A DNA stretch of 64,000 bases from NCBI GenBank assembly GCA_022266195.1, contig WHVY01000002.1, positions 7,765,001 to 7,829,000 of the forward strand, in the 5' to 3' direction. The DNA comes from Tetranychus cinnabarinus. Lineage: Eukaryota; Arthropoda; Arachnida; Trombidiformes; Tetranychidae. Shown piece after piece: positions 28,001 through 38,147 of the stretch. The stretch's first letter is position 1. The number at the start of each line of letters is the position of its first letter. Position numbers and translations under genes: made by a program. The notes below the pieces were generated by a model. It saw only the letters and a program-made list of their open reading frames with translations. It was not told the origin of the DNA and did no database searches.

Positions 28001-29414
28001 TTGTGATTTAGTTTGCCCTTGAACCTAAAAAGCGGTAATTTTTTAGGTTTTTATTGTGAGTTTATGGATTAGTCTTTTTGTTAAATGTTTTCCTGGTTTA
28101 ATGATTTGTATTAATATTAGCTTTTAATAGATAAATTTATTAATTTTTTTTACTCTTCTTCTTCCAGTATGAATCAAACAATCGTAAAGAAGCCAAAGCC
28201 AAGGAGGAAGCTGAGGAAGAAAAGAAACCAAGTCGATTAGAGCTTCTTTTGGCTCAATCTAAATTTACTTGTAATGGTAAAAAGGATGGTTACTATGCTG
28301 ATGCTTCTGTTGCTTGTCAAGTCTTCCATTACTGTGTCGGTGGTGCCAAACATTCATGGCAATGTCCAGAAGGAACCGTTTTCCATCAAGTTCACTTGAA
28401 CTGTGTCCCAGCCAGTCAAGATATTTGTGCTCAATCCGAGAAATTCTTTGTTGTCAATGATTACCTTCACAAGGTAAGATATACAAGTTTTAATTCTGGT
28501 TAGAAAAACTTTTCAACTAATTGTTTCAATTTTTCTCTTTTTAGCCAATTGATAATGGTGGACCCAACAATAGTGTCCGATATCATCAAAGATATTACCC
28601 TGAAGAATTCCTTGGAGATCCATTAGCTGCTGCTTTCCCTGCTGGTGTTGAAGGTGTTCAATCATACCCTGCCAAACCAGTTGCTGTTGGTGCTGGCTCT
28701 GGTCAATCTGCCCCTCGATCTCCTCAAGGCTATTCAGACTCTTACGAACATGATTATAGTGGTGAAGATAATCGTCAATCATCTCCTTATAGATCACAAC
28801 CAGTCGCTGCACCAAGACCAGTTGCACCACGAACTCAACCAAGCTATTCACCTTACTCATCAAAGCCTAAACCATTGGCTTCAGGACCACCTTCACAGCC
28901 TTCTTATACCTTCTCAGCTAAACCATACGCTGGTTCAGGATACGCTTCAGACGCATCTCGATCTTCATACTCTAATGATGAAACGGATGAAAGATCATCA
29001 TCTCCCTATCGACCAACACCCTCACCATATTCAGGATCAACTCGTCCATATTCAGGCTACTCTGGTCCATCATCTTCATCTTCCTCATCATCACCGCCAT
29101 ATGCTCCACCAACCTCATCATCAAGTTACTCACCTTACAAACCTGTAACCCTTTCAAGTCCTTCACCAAACTATGGATACTCACGACCATCATCATCACC
29201 CGTATCTTCTTCAGGTTCAGCCTACAATTCAAAACCAAGTTCCGTGCCTTACTCTTCATTCCCATCATATTCACCTTATTCATCCAGCGCATATGGATCA
29301 TCTGCTGCCTCCGAAAGAAACGTCAGACCATCGTCTTACGCTCCTCGAGGATATTCAGGAACCTCAAGCAAACCATATGGGTACAGTGGTGTTACTTATG
29401 AGGAAGATTATTAA
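25065..29414 (+). CDS. Secreted CPAP1-like protein, one ChtBD2 domain, 537 residues
   Basis: The coding exons are 25065-25136, 25341-25706, 28168-28473 and 28545-29414, all GT-AG and all phase 0. Exon 1 is almost exactly a signal peptide (MKIILLITIFTCCALNPALS). Residues 25-146 are Ser/Ala/Tyr-rich and contain a furin-like RVKR at 60-63. A charged Lys/Glu-rich linker precedes the ChtBD2 domain, with cysteines at 181, 196, 202, 212, 225 and 233 and the family motif GYYAD...CQVFHYC. The C-terminal 290 residues are Ser/Pro/Tyr-rich with many SPY and YSG motifs, as in structural cuticle proteins. It is predicted to be secreted and to bind chitin in cuticle or another matrix. Its plan and position suggest it is related to the giant gene just upstream. 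The domain is clear; the CPAP1 subgroup is not assigned. Confidence 0.88.
25707..28167 (+). other. Intron between the first tail exon and the ChtBD2 exon of the second chitin-binding gene
   Basis: A 2.46 kb intron with donor GTAAGG and acceptor CTTCCAG. It contains an ATT/ATG simple-repeat stretch at about 26275-26325 and no recognisable exon. Confidence 0.6.
26275..26325. repeat. ATT/ATG simple repeat
   Basis: An imperfect trinucleotide repeat of ATT, ATG and ATC units in the intron of the second chitin-binding gene. Confidence 0.7.
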
Positions 29415-30042
29415 TTAAAAGGCCATACAATTTGATGAAAAGCGAATGAAAAATACAAATTTTCATCATGGAAATAGCCAAGTCATCTTATAAACTAACA
29501 TCATAATCATCTTTAACATCTTCAACATCATCACAACTTTCACCTTTCATTTCTCAACTTCAAGCAAGATCTTGAAGCTTGATTTGATTCAATATATCAT
29601 CCAGAGAAATTACCTTGTTAAATCTTATACTTTCAAGATAATTGATTATTATTATAAGATAATTTTATAAATAAGCGACTACACTTTTTTTACCAATTGT
29701 ACTTTTTTCCATCGACTTAAATCGATAAACGATATAACTTATACAATTTTTAATGTTTCACTTTTTTCACGAATCGTTCAAATTAAAATTGGATCGCAAA
29801 GATCATCTCTCAATCAAAAATTTAGGCACTTCAAGATTTACTCATAATAGTTTATTGTAATAATTATTTCCATATAAATCAAATTAAACAATTGTCTTAG
29901 TTTAAAGTCTTTGTTGTTGTCTTTGTTTAGCCTAAAATCTGTATTCAATCAACCAAATTGCTTTTTGAATCTTATTGTAATTTTACCGAACATTACAATT
30001 GTATTCCAATGAACATCATAAATTGTAAATTGTTAGTCTCGA
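29415..30042. other. Convergent intergenic region / 3' UTRs
   Basis: This lies between the stop of the chitin-binding gene (+) and the stop of the receptor gene (-). No exact AATAAA for the + gene was found; ATTAAA at about 29884 is a possible signal. No other feature was seen. Confidence 0.5.
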
Positions 30043-31119
30043 TTATCCATAACAATGGTTACTATTTGAACAAGACAATGATATAAAGGTTGGAGCTGCA
30101 AGGACAAGGGTCAAATGTAGAGTTAATAATGAAGATACAAATTTTTTATCCAAGATGAACAATTGAAGAAAAGTGAATCCAACATTTTTTTCAGACATTC
30201 GCATCAAGAACAATTTAACCTGAAATTAAACTTACAATGGTTAATAATTAATAATTTAAAAATATAATTTCATGCTTACCTCCTGTGAATCAATGTGAGG
30301 CAGTAAAGTAATTTTGTGTAATTCATTCAAAGATTTGTAGGATACAGTATTGACTTGAACCAATGTATAAGTCAACTGCATAAGAGACACCAATCGCAAG
30401 AAGAAAAGGGCGATTCTAGAATAATATTCAATCTCATTTTCAGTTGAATAATATTTATAAAATACGATTGGACTGAAAAAGATGTATTTAAAGTATAAGA
30501 TTGGAATGATTAGCCAAAAAAATGCTTCACCAGCTATACAAGATCTAATGGCATCCGAGTAAAGTTTACGAATAATGTTCAACTCAACTGTTGTCCCATG
30601 AACTTTGCGAGCAAAAACAGCAATCTTCCAGTTAATCAGTTCAAAGGTGATCTCAAGATATGTACAAATATAAATTATTAAGAGATGGGTTGAGATGTAT
30701 TGGACTCTATTGAGTAAATGGTTGGCAAGCATTTTCATTAGTGAATAGTAAAAGTCCGAATTGAGTTCGGCTGCAGTCAAAAATCGTTGAAAAATCGATA
30801 AAAAAATGCCAATCGGAATTATAATTACACAAATAGTAAACCTTTTCCGTAGCTTTAGTTTAACCTTTTCATATGGATTGAACAAGATTTCAGGTTGAAA
30901 ACTAAACACTGATTGTATAAGGTTGAAAAATGTTTCAGTTTTATCCCATTTGATTCCAAAAGTCAAGACAATGCCTTCGAGTATATAAAGCAAATGATAC
31001 ATAAGTGTAATGGCATCATGATTGTATCCAAGAATTGTCCACACTCCTTGAATAATACATGTTAATCCAACAATTTTCAGCAAAAACCCAAAGACAACCC
31101 GTTTTTGACTAGACAACAT
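30043..31119 (-). CDS. Gustatory-receptor-like seven-transmembrane protein (copy 1), 338 residues
   Basis: Exon 1 is 31119-30280 (280 codons) and exon 2 is 30219-30043 (58 codons plus stop), separated by a 60-nt phase-0 intron (donor GTAAGC, acceptor TTTCAG). Without splicing the frame would end at 30256 and lose the last helix. The protein is hydrophobic with about seven membrane segments. Its last exon aligns with the last exon of the second receptor (50816-51889): both have GFTF followed by LF, then F(V/I)(A/S)S(L/M)LTL. This fits the arthropod gustatory receptor superfamily, which is hugely expanded in spider mites and very divergent. The ligand is unknown. Family placement rests on topology, length, intron position and the paralogous pair. 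Confidence 0.75.
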
Positions 31120-32056
31120 TTCAACTCCAATCCTTCAATATTGTAAATTGACAAGATATAAATGCCAATTGCTTCCAAATGCGTTAAAAAGTTCAAGCTC
31201 AATTTCATCAAATCTTTTTAGGTTTTCCCAAAAATTATTGGCTTTTCGATCGAAAATCTGCTTAAATCTGGAATTAGCTTCAACTGTGAATGTGTCTTTT
31301 GAATCAAATTTTGATTGATCTAACCTGGGTAACTGTCTCTAAGCAAGTCTCCAAAGATAGTCCATATTGATCAATTTTAAAGGTTATTATTTAACAAATT
31401 ATTGAATCTTGGCGTCTGCTTAATATTGATTTATTCATCTATGGTCAATTATGAATGATAAATTGTATTACCAAACCTTAATACCATATGATAATTAGTT
31501 AGAGAGCTGAAACTTATTTTTTTGTCGATAAAAATTGTTGGTACACATCAGCGATCGAAAACTATTTTCAATTTATCAACTGTTCTCTTGATTTTGACCT
31601 AAAAAATCTGAAAATCTGAAAATCTAAAAATCTAAAAATTTTAAAAAAGCTCTAAAAGCCTCTAAATGTTTCGAGAAAGGTAGCAACTACAATCATCATT
31701 TTTGATCATTCATTAGATTTAGTTATGAGCTATTGTATATTTAAGTACTAAGATCATGCACTAGATCATTCAAGATCGGAACCGAGCCAAACTAACTCCA
31801 GTAATGCTCATGCTAAAGCTTATTGATATTTTGTCTCCTCATTTGACATTATATTTTAATCCTTTTGTCATTAAATCCTTGAATAAAAATGCACCTAAAA
31901 AGTCTGACTTATCTAAAACCATGAATCTAGACATGAAGCAACTGAACAAATTATGATAAAAGGATTATCCGACAACCTGGCTTAATTGCACCAGATTTAT
32001 CCGATTTCGAGACTTAATTATCTTGTCTTTTATTAAATTGAACAAGATCAAAATTG
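31120..32056. other. Divergent intergenic region between receptor and transporter
   Basis: This separates the minus-strand receptor gene and plus-strand transporter copy 1. It includes a short AAATCTGA/AAATCTAA tandem stretch at about 31605-31640. The segment at about 31540-31760 resembles sequence at about 47040-47180 near the transposable elements. No ORF is supported. Confidence 0.5.
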
Positions 32057-32064
32057 TATAAATA
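32057..32064 (+). promoter_or_regulatory. TATA box of SLC46-like copy 1
   Basis: TATAAATA lies 101 bases before the ATG. A TTTCAGTA initiator-like site at about 32095 is at a suitable distance. The three minus-strand paralogues also have a TATA-like box upstream of the ATG. Confidence 0.55.
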
Positions 32065-32164
32065 CATTTCTCAATTCAATCAATTCATGATTCGTTTCAG
32101 TAAATAAACCATTTGTGTCTCAATAATTTCATTTTACAATTGACTTCAAGTGAAACTCCAAAAA

Positions 32165-33781
32165 ATGGATAGCAAAGCTTTTCTATCGTATTTAAATCTA
32201 ATGAAGTTTGACTTTTGTATAATTTTTTTCGCTTTTGCTGTTTTCCTGCAAAACATGGTAGTTACTCAATTGGTGGAGGATAAAGCGTGCTTGAACCATC
32301 TTCAATTGAACCAAAGTTTTTGCTCCGAGTTTACATCTTATCCCGAATCAAGTGAAACCCAAGAGATAATTCGAATCGCCAATTCATTCAAAAGATGGCA
32401 ATTTAATCTCACTCATATGCCATGCTTATTGCTGTCCATTTTTGTTGGCTATTGGCTCGGAAATTATCCAAAGTATTTCAAGTTCATGGTTTTGTCAGCA
32501 TTTTTAGGAGGCATTTGCTTGATCCTCTTGTTGCTGGTCAATCTTTTTGCTTTCAAAGCCCGTAAGTATCAACCTTCAAGTTGATTATTCCTCAGATATT
32601 ACTTACAATTTATTTACCAATCAAACTAACATTTTGATTCATTAGCTTGGTGGGCGATAATATTTTCTTACATTCCTATTTCATTGTCTGGTGGCAATTT
32701 TTTGCTATTCAGTGCTATTTACACTTCCATTTCATGGGGAACACCGAGTCATTTGGTGATTGTGCGATTTTCCGTCATTGAGTTTTTCGTTAAAACTGGT
32801 AAGAAATTGACAGTTGAATAAACTTTTCCAGTCAAAAATTCATTTCTATTCATAATTTTTCAAGCAATGCTAAGCTCTAGTTATTCAAGTGGAACGATTC
32901 TTGCGATGGAACCATGGATTGGCGATCAACGGAAAAATTTTGTTGGTGTTTTATTGACTAGTTTATCATCGTACACACTCGGGCTTATTTATACAATTGC
33001 AATGAAACCAAGTTTTGTTGTTACCAAAAATCCCGAGAAAGATGATGCTTCTTTCCCTCAAGTTGTTAAGGATGTCTTCCGTTTATCACGAGCCAAAGAG
33101 TGTCTAGCAATTTTTTCAGTTAAAAGGCCGAATCAGGGTCGACTTCGACTAATACTATTGATAACTTCAGGAGCCATTTGTAATGCGGCACTCAATAGTG
33201 AAGACAGTATTGCCTATCAGTTTGCTCAACGTGTTTATGGACTGACTGAAAAGGCATATACTTCAATGTTGACCCTTGTTTACATACCACCGACAATTGC
33301 TACTTCAACTGTACCTTCATTACTCAAGTTGTTACATCTTTCCGATTCGAGTATCGCTATATTTGGATGTTCTTCATTGTCTGCATTTTTCGTCATTAGA
33401 GGAATATTTTTGTCTGTTCGAGGTTACATTGCTGGATATGTGATTGGTTCATGTGGACGAATCTCCAGTGTTGCTATTCGAAGTCTCATTGTAGCTACTG
33501 TTGACTCGGCGGAATCGGCACAAATCTTTACTCTATCAACTGCTCTTGAAACTTTTGTTGGATTAGGTGCTACATTTATGTGCACTTCTGTGTTTAGCTT
33601 GACAATTGCTCATCAACCTGGAGCTGTGATGCTTTTGGTCGGCACTATTATACTTTATCCATTAGCCGTTAGTTTATGGATAAGATTTGTTCAAAGTAAA
33701 AAGATTAAAATTGTAACTGAGACTCAAAACGACGAAACCAAATCAAAGTCATCAAACGGAGAGTTGAATAATGTATTTTAA
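32165..33781 (+). CDS. SLC46-like major facilitator transporter (copy 1), 488 residues
   Basis: The exons are 32165-32561, 32646-32798 and 32865-33781; the introns (83 and 66 nt) are GT-AG. The first in-frame ATG is used; an upstream GTG is not a eukaryotic start. The protein has about 12 membrane segments. The first extracellular loop carries two cysteines and an N-glycosylation site (NQS), and a GYWLGNYPKYFK motif follows TM2, as in the SLC46 / proton-coupled folate transporter family. Members move folates, steroid conjugates or other anions with protons, at plasma or lysosomal membranes. The substrate cannot be read from sequence. It is the only + strand member of the four here and shares the VVKDVFRLSRAKECLAIF segment with copy 3. 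AATAAA at 33888-33893 is the likely polyadenylation signal. Confidence 0.8.
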
Positions 33782-34544
33782 CGAATGCCATTTTATTTCA
33801 TCAATTGTAAAAAGAAATATTTTAAGTTAAATTTTCTGCAAATTGTACAACTTTTGATTACTTAAATGACTTTCGAATTAATTGTTCAATAAAAATCCTT
33901 TCATGCGTCAGTTCTACTCCTTCCGTTCATTTGTGAGTTGAACAGGGTTGTTTCTTCGAATTAGAATCTCACAGCAAACCTTAAAACTTGGCATTAATGT
34001 TTCTAACAGTTGTATCTCCGACATCTCAAGTCGTCTCTAGTCTTTTCGCATTTACGAAGTGTTGAATCATTTGAATCATGGTTGATGGAAATGCACAAAT
34101 CTCGAGATTCAAGTAAATGTTTGATTGTCTACTTCGTTTAGTCTCTTTCACTTCGAATTTTTCCGTTTGCACACTTTTCTACTTTTGCATTGATTATTGT
34201 AGAACTGTTACTTTATGTTAGTTTCTAGGTACATTTAGCTACGATTTGGAGCATAATTTTGTACAACAGTTCATCACTTGAAAACAAATATCATCCATGA
34301 TAAAGGCAAAAGGAAGATACAATTTTGTTTCTGTTGATTCAAACAATTTAATTCAAAAGATTATGCCTCAACTCAATCAATCATTAAAATTTCACCCAAC
34401 GACAATTCAATGATTATTTACAATTGCAATGAACAAAGAAGTGCTTGTGATTAATGAATAAAAATGAATGCTTGAATTTTCTTTCCATTTATTCAAACAA
34501 ATCAATTCGAAAGATCATGCCTCAATCAATCATTAATCACTTTT
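33782..34544. other. Intergenic region with a direct repeat
   Basis: After the polyadenylation signal at 33888 there is no supported gene. Two related segments of about 47 bases, at about 34338-34386 and 34492-34538, both contain ATTCAAACAA and a later ATGCCTCAA...TCAATCATTAA. This is a small local duplication just upstream of the GBA relic. Confidence 0.55.
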
Positions 34545-35115
34545 TACAACAATCTCGGTTTTACACCAGAAAATATGCGAGACTGGGTTAAATACGACTT
34601 AGGATCTGAACTTGAAAAAGCTGTTTATGGAAGAGATAAACTCAATTTGCTTCTCGATGACAACAGACAACTTCTTCCTAATTGCACTTAAATTGTTCAT
34701 ACAGATGAAACACCTGCTTTCTTCATTAATGCCATTGCTTGGCATTGGTATTCAGATGTCAAAACTTATTACGAGCGACTTAATGTTGCTCATAACAACT
34801 TTCCGAATCATTTTCTCATTTCGACTGAAGCATGCGAAGGTTATGACAGACTTAGCACCAGAAGAGGTTAGAATCATCAAGTGAAACTGACATGGACCAC
34901 ATTCAAAATTGACACGCAATATGTATTTCGTTTTATTACAGCTCAACTTGGAAACTGGACTCGAGCCGAAATTTATGTCAAAGATACACTCGAAGACCTT
35001 AATCGTCACACAACTGGCTGGGTTGATTGGAATCTAGTTCTTGGTACAAAAGGAGGCTTTTCGTCTGAGAATAATTCGGCTGATGCTCTAATACTTGTGG
35101 ACACTGTTAGAAAAA
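34545..35115 (+). pseudogene. Glucosylceramidase relic (partial exons 3 and 4)
   Basis: The sequence matches exon 3 of the two downstream GBA genes from the FTPENMRDWVKYDLG segment, then the intron 3 region, then exon 4 up to LILVDT. Exons 1 and 2, the acid/base Glu region and the C-terminal beta domain are missing. The exon 3 part has frame changes and an in-frame stop, and homology fades just after 35100. It keeps the intron region, so it arose by genomic duplication, not by retrocopying. Confidence 0.85.
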
Positions 35116-35130
35116 TTTGTTGTTACACTT

Positions 35131-35660
35131 AAAAAATGATGAATTTATGTTGTTAATTATGATTATGCATTTATTTCTAATTAATACGAGGAAATTGCAT
35201 TGAATCGACACTTTAACATTGATTAATGAATCTGTAAGGATGAATTTGATCCATTATTGAAAGTTGTTATAACTTTTTTAGCTTTGATTTGCATACAAAA
35301 ATTGATCTGAAAAAAACTTTACTCATTGATTTACTAATTAGTTTAATGAAATTTTAACTGATAATTGCATTGAAATGTATTTCATTCTATGAATAACAAT
35401 TGGTTGAAATGACGAATGTGAAACTTTTCAAGCAATTCATTTGTTCAAACAGTTTATCATTAACATCAAATGTTACTAACGTAAGCCAATGTTCAAGTCT
35501 CATAGCTAAGGATCTGAAACATTTAAGGTTTACCTTTTTGATGCAAATTGCGTCTTGATCATTGAGTTATTACGTTTTTCTTGTACAATGTTGATGCATT
35601 AAAACATATTGAAAGTTATTGGAAAATTTTGTTTTAATCATTGAACAATTAAAGTCCATT
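35131..35660. other. Upstream region of GBA copy A
   Basis: Non-coding. The last 120 bases or so resemble the upstream region of GBA copy B (about 38040-38147), including ATGTTGATGCATT and AAAGTTATTGGAAAA. The tandem duplication therefore carried proximal promoter sequence. No TATA box was recognised. Confidence 0.5.
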
Positions 35661-37474
35661 ATGGCTTTTCAATTGTTAACAATAGTGTTGATTGTTTTAC
35701 AATTTCAGTTGAGCTTAACTGATCATTGTATTAAAAGGTACTTCAATCAAAATTCATTTGTTTGTGCTTGTGATACTCGTTCATGCCCTTCAATACCGGG
35801 AACAACTCGACCTCCAAAGGGATACATCGATCAATGGGTTTCCTCACGAAGTCAACATCGTTTTCACTTGACTCGACTCAACCTCAACCGTTTAACCAGA
35901 CCATTATTCCCTCCATCACTTGTAGTCACATTGAAATTGAATGATCGAAGGCAGACTATACATGGCTTTGGTGGGGCCTTCACTGATGCCGCGGGACTAA
36001 ATTTAGCTACGTTGCCCATGGCTTTGCGAGATCAAATAATGAGAGATTATTTCTCAACCGATGGAATAGATTATTCAATTGGTCGTGTTCCAATTGCTGG
36101 AACTGATTTCTCTGCTCGTGTTTATTCTTATGATGATAACAACGGTGAAGAAGATTTAGAATTGAAAAACTTTGCACTTCAACCTGAGGATATAAATTTA
36201 AAGGTAATCAACTTCACTTTTTTAGGCTTCGAGCTTCTTCCAATTTTCATAATAAGCTTTTCTCAATTGTTATTTCATTTACAGATCCCAATGATCAAAA
36301 GAGCTTTAGAACTAAAAAATGGTCCATTCAGATTGCTTTGTAGTCCTTGGTCATCACCAGGCTGGATGAAGACTAATGGCAATATTATTGGAGCTGGCTT
36401 TCTTAAAGGCGTGCCCGGTGGGCCTTATTATAAAGCTTGGGCCAAATATTTAGTTAAGTAAGAGTATTTACAATTGAAATAGAGTTCAAGTTTAAACACA
36501 ACTATTGTTTCTTGTTCTACAGATTTCTCGATTCTTATTCAAAAGAGGGAATCAACTTTTGGGCAATGACAACTCAAAATGAGCCAAATATAGCTATTGA
36601 GATTGGTATCTTTTTATTGCATAACCTTCGTTTTACACCAGAAAATATGCGAGATTGGGTTAAATACGACTTAGGACCTGAACTTGAAAAGGCTGGTTAT
36701 GGCAGAGATAAACTCAATTTGCTTCTTCTCGATGACAACAGACAACTTCTTGTTAATTACACTCAAATTGTTCTTAAAGATGAAACAGCTGCGTCCTTCA
36801 TCAACGGCATTGCCTTCCATTGGTATAAGATCAACAATCAACCACATTATAATGAACTCAATGTGGTTCATAATAACTTTCCGAATCACTTTCTCATTTC
36901 AACTGAAGCATGCGAAGGTTATCAAAGCTCAAGTGCCATAAAAGGTTAGAAGTACGGTTAATAATGAACGGTCATTAATTCATCTATGAATTGACATCCA
37001 ATATTCTTTCGTTTTATTTCAGCTCAACTTGGAAACTGGACTCGAGCCGAAACTTATGCCAAAGATATAATCAAAGATCTTAATCATTACACAACTGGCT
37101 GGGTTGATTGGAATCTAGTTCTTGACACAAAAGGAGGCTTTTCGTCGGAGAATAATTCGGCTGATGCTCTAATACTTGTGGACACCGATAGAAAAAGTTA
37201 TTATCGTAATCCAATGTTTTATTCATTGGGGCATTTCTCGAAGTTTATACCATCGGGTTCAGTATACATTGGCCATCAAGCTCAAGGTAACTCTCGAGGA
37301 GTTTATTTAGCAGCTTTTGAAGATCCAAGTAACCAAATGGTTATTGTTATACTCAATACAAATGAAAATCCAGTTAACCTGATTATCAATAAATTTGCTC
37401 CAGTTGCAGTTCCAATAACTTTGGATGGACACTCAATCAGAACATTGATAACTCCTTCCAGAAAAGTAAATTAA
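35661..37474 (+). CDS. Lysosomal glucosylceramidase-like enzyme, GH30 (copy A), 529 residues
   Basis: The exons are 35661-36203, 36285-36457, 36523-36944 and 37023-37474 (543, 173, 422 and 452 nt), all GT-AG. The start chosen gives a signal peptide (MAFQLLTIVLIVLQFQLSLT). The acid/base Glu lies in TTQNEP at about residue 259 and the nucleophile in STEACEG at about 367. N-terminal cysteines, a GFGG.FTDA motif and the C-terminal beta domain with FYSLGHFSKFIP all match acid beta-glucosidase (GBA1). The family hydrolyses glucosylceramide to glucose and ceramide in lysosomes. In a plant feeder it could also act on dietary glucosides, but that is inference. It lies head-to-tail with copy B 0.7 kb downstream. 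Confidence 0.93.
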
Positions 37475-38147
37475 CTGCTAATGTTACTGATAGGAAAATA
37501 TTATTAAAACTTTGCTCAATGACTGCTGTTCTTTGATTTGAAAAATCATCTCTTGATCAACCATTCCATCGCTTTTTATTGATAGAGAAAGTCTGCCGAA
37601 GCCTTAATTATAGTCAATTATAAGGCCCACATTGAGTCAATAAACTTCGATTTTTATAACGATCATAACATTTGATTATTTCTCTCTTAGCGAGAAGCTC
37701 TTATTGGGAGTATTACATAAAGTTTTTATGAACAAACAAACAAAATTCCATCACAGTAATCGTCAAGCCATCTTAAACAATAAACTATCATAATCATCTC
37801 TAGCATCTTCAAACATCTTTCATCTTTCGTTTTTTACTGACCAGTTCAACTTGGACAAAAAGAGACATAAGATATTGTTGTCAACTATTAATAGATGGCC
37901 ATAGTTTTTCGCTGAATCTACGAGTTGTTTCACTCAGCGGATTTTGCTGCATTTAGTCAATGTTCGAGTCACCAAGCTATTAAAACTAATAAAGATAATG
38001 AAGCAATAAAGATCTGAAAAATTCAAGGTTCATCTTTTCGGTTATAACTCTTTCTTTTTACTATGTTGATGCATTGAAATATTAAAAGTTATTGGAAAAA
38101 CTTTGTTTTTAAATCAAAGAAGAAAACATTGAAATCGAAATCCCATT
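37475..38147. other. Intergenic region between the GBA copies
   Basis: No gene was found. It holds the 3' UTR of copy A and, from about 38040, the upstream block shared with copy A. Confidence 0.5.

Noticed and set aside
28513..29301. Long antisense and off-frame ORFs over the ChtBD2 gene tail
   Set aside because: They are shadows of a Ser/Pro/Tyr-rich coding exon.
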